A DNA stretch of 64,000 bases, from the NCBI GenBank assembly GCA_029339195.1, contig JAPTJF010000010.1, positions 248,001-312,000 on the forward strand, in the 5' to 3' direction. Origin of the DNA: Micractinium sp. NFX-FRZ (Eukaryota > Chlorophyta > Trebouxiophyceae > Chlorellales > Chlorellaceae). How positions within the stretch are numbered: position 1 is the stretch's first letter; each line of letters begins with the position of its first letter. Shown here one piece after another: positions 1 through 10,231 of the stretch. The notes below the pieces were generated by a model. It was not told the origin of the DNA, made no database searches, and was given only the letters and a program-made list of their open reading frames with translations. A program made the translations under genes and the position numbers.

Positions 1-94
1 CAAGGGTGGCAGATGGTGGGTTGCCGGCACACCCGGGCAAGGGTGGCAGGTGGTGGATTGGCGGCACACCAGGGCAAGGGTGAGAGGTGGTGGG
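1..94. repeat. 37-bp tandem repeat
   Basis: A G-rich unit beginning caagggtgg starts at 1, 38 and 75, giving a period of 37 bp with a few substitutions. The array probably continues to the left of the window. A second short array with a period of about 12 bp (agcaccgaccc-like) lies at 178-216. Both fall in what looks like an intron of the first gene. Confidence 0.8.
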
Positions 95-228
95 CGCTCC
101 GCGGCAAGTGAACCCAATGCTCAACCCCCTACAACCCTAGGCTCGCTGCTAGCCCCAGCACCGCCCCTGCACTGCCCTAGCACCGCCCAGCACCGACCCA
201 GCACCGACCCAGCACTGCGGCAGCTCAC

Positions 229-1413
229 CCGGAACTGGTGGCCTCCGTCTCTCGAGTAGCAGTGCTGGGCTGTGCTCAGAATGGAGGTGGGCAGCAGCAG
301 CAGGCACGCGCGGTTGAAGGTGATGGTCACGTCTGGAAGATTCCGCCGTGTCACCAGGGCCGCCCGCTCGGCGGTCAGCGCCCCGTGGAAGGCCCAATAC
401 ACGCTGTCCGCAAACGCATCAAGCTGCTCCCGCCAGCCGCTGTTGGAGGCCATGTGGCGGTGGCGCAGCCAGGTCAACAGGGCCGCAGCCGGACGCACGG
501 TGCCGTCGTCGGCCAGCCCAAAATCGAGGGGCTGCAGCCTGTTCTGCGGCCACTCAAGGAAGCGCTGCACAGAAGACAACAGGCTGCATGTGGGGGGTCA
601 AAAGCAGCCAGCAGGCAAGCGCACAACAGCAAACAGCAGCGCCGCCACCCGCCGCGCCCGCGTGCTACCCCGGGCGCACACCTTGAAGTAGAGCTCGCGG
701 CTGGGCGGCAGCGTGGGGTCACGCCAGGGCTCCGGCACCAGCCGCAGCTTGCCCTGGACGCTTCCGGGCCGGATGTAGTCAAAGAAGTTGGAGAGAGCCA
801 CCTCTCCGTCGTCTAGCTGGGCCGCAGCGCGCGCCCACCCACACGCCTCGAGCTCGCTGCGGGGCCAAAGGCGCGCCGCTACGCCGTGCGCATACGTCGC
901 CTGCGCCGTCTGCGGGTCCCACAGCTGCACCACCAGGCCCCAGTAGGCCTCACTGCCGCCGTTTAAGACAACCACATCGCCTACAGAGAGCGCCAGAGGG
1001 TCGCCGTCGTCGTCTGCTGCCGCCGCTTCTGCCGCCGCCAGGCGGATGGCGGCGACATGGGGCAGGTCGCCGCCCGCCCGCGACTGCAGGCTGCCCCAAA
1101 CCTCAGTGAAGGGCTTGGCAACATTGCTGACCGCAGGGACATCGCGTGCGGCGCGGGGATTCAAGTTGCGCTCAGTGCTGCGGAAGCGGGCCTCCTCGGC
1201 GTCGGCCGGCTCAAACCGCTGCAGCAAGACCCCTAGGGCTTCCTGAAGACCATCTTTGTCGCCGCCAACGCCGCCATAGGGCGCTCGCTGAGCCGCATGG
1301 CGGATTGTGATCGCGTCCCGAGCCAAGTTACGCGCCCGCTGCTGGTGCAGTGGGCCTGTTTCTTCATCATACATGGTGGTGTTCCACATTAGGGAAAGAG
1401 CTGGGCAATGCAT
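229..1413 (-). CDS. Hypothetical protein, probably continues left of window
   Basis: Two exons are supported: 1413-682 and 564-229. The donor after Phe-Lys (gtgtgc) and the acceptor before Arg-Phe-Leu-Glu-Trp join in phase 0. A further good donor (gtgagc) at 228 suggests that the gene runs off the window through the tandem-repeat stretch. The first ATG in the open frame is at 1413; later ones at 1389 and 1374 are also possible, and an acceptor near 1395 could mean the true start lies upstream. I do not recognise the family. The product is soluble-looking, with a segment rich in Ala/Asp followed by an aromatic stretch (about residues 140-160) and Trp-rich helices in exon 2. No signal peptide or membrane segment is obvious. 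Confidence 0.5.
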
Positions 1414-1571
1414 AATGGGGATTGCCCCCAATGGATTCTAGGGCCCTAATTGGTGGGCCACATCAGCCCCTGCATGGGGCAAGTCCTGCGAACAAGAGGC
1501 GGCCGGGCGCGCCATTTTTGTGAGAAGGGGTCAAGTTATGTACCGGCACCGACCAGGCACCATGCCGCCCC

Positions 1572-3563
1572 TCAGCCAGCGGCAGCGACTGCCAGCACCC
1601 ACAGCATGGACAGCAGCAGCCACCAGGTCAGCAGCGCGTGGCAGCCCGACAGCGGCGTAGGCCCAGCATGCAGGCACGCCGCCTTGGCCGCCGGCGCCAG
1701 CCAGCTGCGTCCGCACAGCTGGCGCAGGCCCGACTCGAGGGCCCACCCAGCCCGCCGCACGCCGCCGCCGCCGGGCTGCTTGCCGGCTGCTGCTTGCTGG
1801 CGTGCGCACCGCTCCTCCCAGGCGGCGCGTGAGTGGGCTGGCTCCGTCTTCAGCAGCAGGCAGACGGGCCCCAGCAGGCCCGCCATCAAGAACAGGTAGC
1901 TCAGGAACGCCTCGCACTGCTGCTCCTGGCTTTCGGCGTGCAGCACCGAGGCCGCAAGCTGGCCGAGGCCGACTGCAGGCGGGGGTGTGGGGGGGTGGGG
2001 TGAGGGTGGGAAGACCGGCAGCGCCACTTTGCAACCCAGGCGGCTCTGCCTCCTGTGACCAAGCGGTGGCAGGTTGACCAGCGCCCTCTGACACATGCAC
2101 ATCACGCCCCCCTGATGTGCCATGCTCGCCAAGAGGAGTGGGGGCCGCTGTTCAAGCGCTGCATGCAGGTGTGGCCTGTGAACGATGTGCATCCAGCACA
2201 GCCCCTGCCCTGCCCGCCCCGCCCGCCCCACCTGGCAGCGCGCCAGACAGCATGGACAGCGTGCGGTGGAAAGCGGCGATGCGTGCGCCGCTGAGGGGGT
2301 GCGCCAGCAGCAGAGCGCTGCACACGCCGCTGCCGCCGGCGCCCCACACCAGGGCCACGCTGGTGGCTTGCACCGCCAGGTGTGGCAGCAGGGGCAGCAG
2401 GGGCAGGGGCAGGGTGACGCTGGAGGCAACAACGGCAAACAGACGGCTGCCTGTGGGAGGCAAGGGAAGAGGTAGGGTGCACAGCAGGGCGGCGGTGAAA
2501 AGGGAGCCGCCAGCTGTGCAGCCAAGCGGTGGCCTGCTGTGCCTGCTGTGCTGCACTGGGCCCATGTGCCCTCTGTCACCCCCCGCAATCCCTCCAGCCG
2601 GAGACAGACGTGCTTACGCCCAGCTCTCGCCCACCATTCCCGGTGGGACAGCTGGTCTGCCTGCCCAAAGCTGCGCCCTGGCTCTCGGGATGCCCTGCTG
2701 ACATCACCACCAGGCTGGCCCCAGCCCCCCGTCACCGCCCGGCATAAGCGCCAGGCCAGCAGCCGAAGTCACCCCTGGCCTAAACGCTGGCCAGCAGAGG
2801 CACGGGACCCAGCAGTATCACTCACCCAAGAAGAGCTTCAGCACGGCACCGATGGCACCATGAAGGCCGGGATGCGGCTCGGCCGCCAGTGCGCCCGCCC
2901 ACCAGCCTGCAGGCAGGCGCACGGGGTGGGCAGGGAGCGGACGCTGAGCGAACAAGGCGTTCACCGGGCACGGTGTGGAAGCTACACACTACTGTGGGAT
3001 ACCAACGGGGTAGCACGCCAGAAGTGGGCTCAGGAGCAGGGCAAGTGGTGTACCGGCAGCAGCGGTGCGCCAGCAAACCGGCGGGCCTCCCGGCAGCTCC
3101 TCTCACCAGTGCGGCTGGAGAGCAGGGAGCTGGCAAAGAAGGAGAGGCGGTACCCAGCCAGCAACAGCGGGCGCCAGCGGGAGGGTAGTTCGGGTGCCAC
3201 TGAAGAGAGCATCCAGAAGGCCAGGCCGAGCGTGAGCCAGGCGCCTCGCTCAGCTGCCGCTGCCAGCGTTGGCAGCCACCCCACGGCAGAGAGGAGCGGT
3301 ACGAGCACGGTGGTAGCAAAGTGGGTGACCAGCAGCGCATAGGGCAGCCTGCTGCCCAGGCTGCGCCACTGCGGCGCGTGCTTGGGGGCGGCGGACGTCG
3401 GGGAGGACGAGCGGGCAGTGGCGGCGGCGGCGGCGTGAGGCGTTGGTGACGCCGAGCTCTCGTCGCCAAAACGCCGCCGCACGCCGCGCTCTGCTTGCAG
3501 GGACGCGGGGGGTGTCGGGAGGCTGTCCCAATTCCCAGCGCACTGCATGAGCTCTGCATTCAT
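1572..3563 (-). CDS. Multi-pass membrane protein, unknown family (paralog A)
   Basis: Four exons (3563-3107, 2906-2826, 2450-2232, 1972-1572) join in consistent phase 1 and give 385 residues. The N-terminal 60 or so residues are Ser/Ala-rich and polar, followed by about six hydrophobic segments. Family signatures shared with the downstream neighbour are LPHLAVQ in a membrane segment, EQQCEAFL before a hydrophobic helix, and LLKTEPAHS followed by AWE. The C terminus ends on a hydrophobic helix. It is a tandem paralog of the gene at 4164-5973, in the same orientation about 600 bp away, with two of three intron positions and phases conserved and one extra intron. I know of no named family with these signatures. 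It is an integral membrane protein of unknown location and function. Confidence 0.72.
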
Positions 3564-4163
3564 GCCGTGTGTCGCCCAGGGAGCACGCCGTCGCTCCGTT
3601 GTGCCGGAATTAAAAGCTGATGCACCGGAGGGCAGAAAGGCGGGGCCGCGCGTGGATGTAGCAGCAACGTGCTGCGTAAGACCGAATGGAAATGCCCGGC
3701 CCCTTTTGAGCCTGCGCAAGGGACGTCGAGAGCAAGGGGTGCCAGCTCAGCGGCAGCTGAAGGTGGTCACATGCCTCCCATGTATTGGAGCCATCATGGT
3801 GCATGGCTCCGTGACAAATAATCGGTGCTTTTTACAAGGTTGACAAGGATGTGGGCTGGATTATTGCAGCGGCGGGGTGCGGGGCCAATGCTGACTGCTC
3901 CTGGCGCTGTACCGGGGGGGTGCGTGGGCAGGGAAGCAGTATGGCGGGCTCCCTGCTGCCGTGTGCAGGCTGACTTGCCAGGATGGATTTCGAGAAAGAA
4001 TGAAAAGCATATGGGAGGCAGGAGGAGCAAGGGCAGTGAGATGATACAGATAAGGAGTGCGTGTATTGGGCTCACGATGGCACGAAGAGAAAGAAACAAC
4101 GCCACAAAATGGAAGTACAACAACACCACGAAATGGCCGACTCCAACGCTCAGGCTCACGCCC
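3564..4163. other. Intergenic between membrane paralogs
   Basis: These 600 bp hold the upstream region of paralog A and the 3' flank of paralog B, both minus strand. A TTACA (TGTAA on the minus strand, a common green-algal polyadenylation signal) near 3832 could end the paralog B transcript. No coding exon was recognised. Confidence 0.4.
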
Positions 4164-5973
4164 TCAAAGCTCAAAGGCGGATGCCCAGATGAGCGACAGC
4201 AGCAGCCACCACGCCGCGCCGCGCTGCCAGCCCTGCAGCTTTGGCCAGCGCGTGATATGGCGCGGCGGGGCGCCACCACCGCCGCCGCTGCTGCTGCCAG
4301 GCTGGAGGCCCTCTGGAGCCGCTGCCGGTGCCTCGGGCCAGCTCCAGTCGTCGCCGGTGCTGCGCTGAGCTGGCGGCTGCGCAAGCCAGCTTGGGCCGCA
4401 CAGCTGGCGCAGCGCCGCCTCCACCCCCACCACTGCCCGCCTGCCCGATCCCCACAGCCCGCCGCCGCCGGCCCCAGCTGCAGCCGCCCGGGCCTCCCAG
4501 GCAACCAACGAGTGGGCAGGCTCCGTCTTCAGCAGGAAGGCCAGGGGGAGCAGCCACCCCACGCATGCGAATAGGAAGGTAAGGAAGGCCTCGCACTGCT
4601 GCTCGCGGCTGCTGGCATGCAGCGCACTCGCCACCGACTGCCCCACCGACCCGGGCAGCGCGGTAACCAGGAGGTGCAGCAGGTTGTGCAGCGCTGCGAT
4701 GCGGCCGGCCGTGCGGGGGTGCGCCAGCAGCGGCGCCGCGCACAGCGTGCCGTTGCTGCGCACCACAGCCACGCTGTACAGCTGCACCGCCAGGTGGGGC
4801 AGCAGCGGCATCAGCGGCAGCGGCGTCATGATGCTGCTCATCAGGATGGCCACAAGGCGGCTGCCTGCAGTTGGGCAGACAGGAACACAAGGTGGGTGCC
4901 CCAACACGTCTGCAGTAACGGTACCGGCATCGGGATGCTGCTCGTCAGGAGGGCCACCCGCTGTGCTGTGCATGGCAGCCGCACATGGTAGCGAGCGCGT
5001 TGTGCACAGCTGCAATAGGGTTGTCAGCAAGCGCGCTGGCACACCGGCTCCCTGCTGCGCCAGCTGGCTGGCTGGTGTGCTGCCTCGTCGCTGGCCGGCA
5101 GGGGCTGGGCTTACCCCACACAACCTTCAGGAGGTCTTTCAGCACGCCATGCACCCCGGGCAGCGGTTCGTCGTCCAACACTTTCTGGATGCCTGGAGGG
5201 CAGGGGTCGTGAGGGTTGGGAGGAAAGGGGCACAGGGTGTTAGTTAAATGAGAGGTGGGGGCGGGGGGCATCAAGATGAGAGGGTGATTGCAGGAGGGTG
5301 GGGCGAGGGTGGGAGGCAGGAGTGGGGGAGGCATGGCGAGGTCAAGGGGGCCATGGCAGCAGGGAGCAGGGGTAAGACAGAAGGGGCACTTGAAACTCAC
5401 TCTTGAAGCAGCAGGCAGCTAGAGGCAGGGCGGGTATCATGAACCGGTAGCGCACAGCGATGCATATGCACAGCGCGGTTTGGCATGGCGGGCAGGCGGG
5501 GCGCGGCTTGGCGGGCAGGCGTGCTCACCCCTGGCCTTGCGAAGGAGAGGGAATGCGAAGAAGGCGAGGCGGTAGATCGTCAGCGCCTCGGCACGGTGGC
5601 GCAGGTAGAAGATGGGCGAGCATGTAGGCAGTAGGTACATAGCAGAGGCGAGGGCGATGGAGAGCAGGCGCTGGAAGCGCTCGGACAGCGGCAGCGTGGC
5701 CCACGCCAGCAGGCTCATGAACTGGGTGGAGGTGTGCATTGTGAAGGAGAAGAGCGCCAGCTTGCGGTCGAACCGCACCTCTGCTGCCGCACGCCGCCAG
5801 GCCTCTGCTGCGCTCCGCTCAGCGGCACGTGGCGAAGTTGCGCCGTAAACGGCAGCGTCACGGGCGGCGACGGCGGCCACCGCGCTGGTGCTGGTGCTGG
5901 CCGCTGGCTGCACCATGGCCTTGGTCGCCGTTCCCGGCTCTTGCGGCTTCTCTGGCTCGGTTAGTGAGCCCAT
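4164..5973 (-). CDS. Multi-pass membrane protein, unknown family (paralog B)
   Basis: Three exons (5973-5529, 5192-5115, 4864-4164), all phase 1, give 407 residues. The start is a clear ATG at 5973. The first 60 residues are polar and Ala-rich, then hydrophobic segments alternate with short loops. It shares with paralog A the short exon 2 (a PLPG/PHPG-V/L-HG motif), the LPHLAVQ membrane segment, the EQQCEAFL motif and the LLKTEPAHS motif. It has a longer Gly/Ser/Trp-rich insertion before the last hydrophobic helix and lacks the intron that splits the equivalent region of paralog A. The pair looks like a local duplication with later intron gain or loss. Function is unknown; nothing points to a catalytic site. 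Confidence 0.72.
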
Positions 5974-6587
5974 GAGCGAGCAGCAACCCAGTGAGCAGCT
6001 TCAGTCGAGTACGCCTTTGCTCGGCCGCGGCTCGGCAAGCGCCCGGCCAGAGACTTGGGCACGAGGAGGTGTAATCGCGAGGGCGACACGAGTGCTCCAG
6101 GCCACCCTCGTAGGGCAACCTCAGCGGGTGCGACAAGTTCTGGCTGAAACGCGAGGCCCTGGGAGGAGTAGAATCAAAATAACCTTTCAAACCCAGCTGG
6201 CTCGTGCACAACGACCTGAAGGAACACCTCCAAAGATGTCCCTGAGTGCTGCCCTGGTGCGCCAGGCATGCTGCTAGTACCGCCCTGGTGCGCCAGGCAT
6301 GCTGCTAGTACTAGGCGACGTGTTGTGAGCTGCTGCTGCCGAGGGAACCAGTGCACAGGGTTACAGTGAGAGGTGTAGCAGAAGAGGGCAACAGCAGCAG
6401 TAAAGGAAAATGAACGGCAACCAACGGCATGCAGATGGGGGGGAACGGGCCGCCGGGCGCCGCGTCAGCGGGCGCCGCGCTTCAGTGGGCGGCCCCTTGC
6501 CGGGCACACCGATGGTGGACGCAGGGCCTCAGCGCTTGTGCGCACAGCCAGCAGCATGAGACGCGCTGCAAGCGCCCGCCAGCTAGC
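5974..6587. other. Intergenic, upstream of paralog B / downstream of NDUFA5
   Basis: These 614 bp contain a 31-bp direct tandem duplication (next entry) and a GC-rich patch near 6430-6500. No exon was recognised. Confidence 0.4.
6251..6312. repeat. 31-bp direct tandem duplication
   Basis: Two adjacent, nearly identical 31-bp units starting gccctggtgcgccaggcatg occur at 6251 and 6282. Each unit contains a short inverted repeat (ctggtgcgccag). Confidence 0.85.
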
Positions 6588-7828
6588 TCACTTTGGCGCC
6601 GGCGCCTGCCCCGGTGCAGCGCTGCCCGCCCCGTTGAGCTGCTGCTCCTCCATCATCTCGACCTTGTGCCCCTCGGGCACATCCCAGGGCGCCCACTCTG
6701 GAGCAGGGGGGGTGATGCCAGGGGTTGAAGGGTGAGAGGGTCGGGACACAGGGGAGCAGGGCGGGACGGCAGGCATGGCACCTGGCTGAGTGCTAAGCCC
6801 CAGAGGGAGGAGGCCTGAGGCACAGCCGTAACCCAGCTGAGCAATCGGCCTCCTCCAGAGCAGAAGAGCCGGGCGGCGAGCACGGGGCAGGAGAGGGCAG
6901 CGCGTGCGCTGGCATAGCAACGCGAGGTGCATTCATGCCACGGCAGGCACGACAGCAAGCGCGGCCCGCCGCTGCGGATTTGCGCGACCTGCACCTGGCA
7001 GTGTCCTGACGCTGCCCGGCGGACCCTCGTTGAGTAACCACCGCCCTGGCAGCACCCATCTGGCTGCCACTGTGGCCACCACCATTCAAGCCTAGTACCT
7101 CTCATGCTGCCCCCGCACAAGCAGCAACCACCCAGCGGGAAGAAGTGTGGAAAGAAGGGAGGATGGAATGGGGGAAGTGTGCACCCACCTGCCATCTTGG
7201 GTATCAAGGTCAGCTCCTCCCGGCACATCTTGATCTCCTCCTCCAGCTGCCGGGAAAACAGGTCCTCAACAGCCTCATCAGGAGCATCTCCCTCCAGCGC
7301 GGACAGCTTGAAACGCACCTGGCGGGGCGGGCAAGGGGGCGGGCATTGTGTGGCGTGCTGGGCGAGGCAGGGCGGCCGACGCACTGTGCTGCGAGCGGGC
7401 CCAGAGCTGAATGTATGTCGGGGCATGCGGGGAGGCGGAGCCCAGACGTTGCCCGTGCAAAGAAGGTGGAACAATGTGGGTGCTGGGAACAGGCTGAAGC
7501 AGGCAGGCTGACCTCCGGGGCCGGCGCTCTCCCCGCCCAGCCAACAGCAAGCCCGCCGCAGGGCGTTGCTCACCGTCTTCTCCACTGACCGCCGGTACTC
7601 GGCGCTCTCGGGGATGACCGCCAGTGCATCCAGCACCGCCTGCAGCTGCTTCTTCAGCTCCCCCCGTGCATCCTCCACCACAGGCAGGCCCACAATGCCG
7701 GTGGTGACCTTCATACCGCGGCTCAGCAGCAGCGCGGTGGCGGCGGCGGGGCCGGCGGCGGCGGCGCCGGTCTGGAGCTGCAGCCCCGGCAGCAGCGGGG
7801 CCAGGGCGCGGAGCAAAGGGGCGCGCAT
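6588..7828 (-). CDS. NDUFA5: NADH dehydrogenase alpha subcomplex subunit 5 (complex I, NDUFA5/B13)
   Basis: Accessory subunit of mitochondrial complex I, located in the matrix arm. Three exons (7828-7574, 7318-7189, 6697-6588) give 164 residues. An Ala/Leu-rich presequence of about 38 residues precedes the family start motif KVTTGIVGLPVV. The mid-region has the expected IPESAEYRRSVEKTV helix and the EEEIKMCREELTLIPKM helix. The conserved EWAPWDVPEGH tail is assembled exactly across the last intron (phase 1). The short extension after it is Ala/Pro/Gln-rich. Plant homologues are about 160-170 residues, so the length fits. The gene diverges from the coiled-coil gene at 8357, with about 530 bp between the start codons. 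Identification is firm; the exact presequence cleavage site is not visible. Confidence 0.92.
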
Positions 7829-8356
7829 GGTGGCTGTGGCGGGTGTCCGCAGCTGGAAGGAGGGCCGGAGAGGGAGGACGGGGCTGGCCTTCTGGCGCCC
7901 AAACCCAGGCCTGGGTACCGGCTGAGCGGTCGATCCGAGGCTGCTGGGGCTGCCAAAAATGCCAGCTGCCGAGCAGGAGCCGCAAACGTGGAGGGCGAGG
8001 GGTGGGCGTAGCCTGGGAAGGGCGCTGTGGGCCGGGGAGCGCCACCAAACAAGTGCCCGATGGCTGGAAGCAAACTGATCGGCGTGGATGGGCCCCAATT
8101 CCGACACAGCAGCACATGCAGCACAGCAGGCAGGGCAGGGCTGCAAAGTGAGCGGCATTTGTGGCTTGCAGGCTGCGCTTCCGACTGCCTGGATTGAAAG
8201 AAACGACTGGAACGCACTCAAGGCCCGCCAGCCCCCTTTGACTTGCAAACCGACAGGCACCTGCCGTCTCCTTGCTGCGGCTTGCTGCTGCTCCGCCTGT
8301 TTTGAACAAGACAAAATTCGTATTGGTGAAGCAGCGCGGGCGGCCAAGCTAGCGGA
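7829..8356. promoter_or_regulatory. Shared divergent promoter region, NDUFA5 / coiled-coil gene
   Basis: These 528 bp lie between two divergent start codons and must contain both promoters and 5' UTRs. No clear TATA box was seen; assignment is from geometry only. Confidence 0.45.
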
Positions 8357-9234
8357 ATGACCGGCACAGCGGCGGCGGCGGCGCCCGCCAGCCCCAGCGC
8401 ACCCTCACAGGTGCATAGCCCTGTGGCCCTTGGGTAGTTACTGGGCCTAGTGTGATGTGGGTTCTGATACGTATCCAGCCGCGTATGGTGTGTGACGCTC
8501 ATCCCCTTGCCCCTTGCGCTTGTCAGGTCAGCGCGGCACGGGCGGCCTCCACCACGGCGCCCGCCGCCTCGACCTCAGGCAGCAGCGGCTCAGAGTTCCG
8601 CCCCGCCGCCATTGAAGAGCTGCGGGACAGCAAGCAGGACCTGATTATCAAGGTGCAGGCAATGAAGAAGGTGAGCAATGCCAGGATCAGGGCAGTGCAA
8701 GCATGGAGGGGAATGGGTGGGGGGGACAAGCTGTCGCCCATGGCCAAGCTGGCGTGAGCGGCTGAAGTGGGCAACATGAACACACCATCTGCCGCCTGTC
8801 TCCACCCCTGCTGCTTCAAGCCACATGTACTTTGTGTCGGCGCGAGGCTCGGGAGCCTCGATTGCGCAGGCCGCCCTGCCGCCACCCCAGCCTGTGCTCC
8901 ATCCTCCCAACTCAACACAAGCCCTCTGCTGATGTCCCCCGCCCCCTGCTCCCATGCTCCCCGCCCGGCTTGACATCACTTGCTGCAGGAGCTGGCGGAG
9001 TGGCGGCGGCGCATGAACCAGCAGGTGGAGACTTACCGTGCCGACCTGACAGGCCTGCAGAGCACGCTGACGGCGGAGATGGGCGGGCTGCGCGCTGAGC
9101 TGGCTGCTGTGAAGGAGCGCATCAGGGCGCAGCTGGAGGCCAACGAGGCAACGCTGGGCGGGCTGCGCCAGGCGGGTGCGGGAGACCCGCCCACGCAGCA
9201 AGCCCTGGCGGGCGCTTCGACGGCAGGGGCTTAG
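8357..9234 (+). CDS. Small coiled-coil protein, unknown function
   Basis: Three exons (8357-8410, 8527-8670, 8989-9234), all phase 0, give 147 residues. The first 45 residues are Ala/Ser/Thr-rich with few charges and could be an organellar targeting peptide. From about residue 47 to 130 the chain is a long, charged, heptad-like helix: a first part ending in LIIKVQAMKK, then a segment containing EWRRRMNQQ, then RAELAAVKERIRAQLEA. The last 20 residues are small and polar. No enzymatic motif is visible. Its divergence from NDUFA5 suggests, without proving, an organelle-related role. It could be a structural or tethering protein. Confidence 0.7.
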
Positions 9235-10231
9235 GCGCTGCTGTGGGTGCGGCTGGCAGCATGTGCTTGGGTTGGCCCCTTGCCGGCTATGTTACACCCT
9301 GCAAAACGGCAGCCCACCTTGCTGTCACGCTTGCCCTGGCTGCCTGTTGCTTTGTTACCATGGCTCAAATCCCCTGTTCCTTCAAAGCCCTGCCGTGATG
9401 CTCTTTGCATGTTGCTCACCCCGAGTTGCTCGAGGCTCCGTTTCCGCTGTTTGGCTCCCCGCTTCCTGCTTGCCACGGGCTCGTGCCGTTTTCCTGGTCT
9501 TGGTACTGTTCCAATTTTGATTAGCAACCGTTACATTAAACCTCTCTCCCTACAAAGTGACCCAATTGCTCAGTGGCGCTCAAGGAGGAGAAGGGTAACC
9601 CTGCGAAGTATGGCAGGTGGGCAGCGGCGGGGCAGGAGGCAGTCAGCTGTCCCCCCGTGCCTGCCATTGGCCTGCGCGCTCCCAAAGAAGGCGCCCCGGC
9701 TCAGCAGCATCTCTTAGCGCATGCGAATGCAGATGAAAGCGCAGGGAAGCCCGCGGCCCGCTGCCAGCTGTGGGGTTACCCCAGCCAGCTGTCCAGACCG
9801 CGAAAAGCGCTGGCTATAAGTATCCGCCTTTCAAACAACCCCACCACCATCCTGACGTGCATCGGCATCTCGTGAAGACTCGCCAGACTCGTGCAAGCGC
9901 AGCAAAGGCTGTCGGAGCTGCCTCCGGAGCCCGCCTCCGACACCTGCGCCCCTTTCTCTGCGCGGCGTTTCCTGCCACTCTTCATCGGACGTGCCCCGCA
10001 CCAGCACTCTGCCCGCTGGTGAGTGCTGCACAGCGCGCAGGGGCTCTGGGCAGAGGCTGAGCGGGACAGATGCCTCTCCACAGCAGCTGCTTGTATGGCT
10101 GCTTGCTGTCTGCATTTGTGCGCCCCTCTCCTGCGCTGTGCATCCATCCTGCTCTAGCTCTGCCCCGCACTCCCGCCTGACACCTGTCTGTCTCCCGGCA
10201 CGCCGCCGTCCCGTCAGGCGTACTGCGCAAT
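9235..10231 (+). promoter_or_regulatory. Upstream region of hexose symporter A with TATA-like box and probable 5' UTR intron
   Basis: About 1 kb without a recognised coding exon. The left part is the 3' flank of the coiled-coil gene. A TATAAGTA element lies at 9815-9822. A likely 5' UTR intron runs from about 10020 (donor gtgagtg) to about 10217 (acceptor ending ccgtcag), leaving a short leader before the ATG at 10232. The splice sites resemble those of the coding introns. The transcription start is not determined. Confidence 0.5.
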
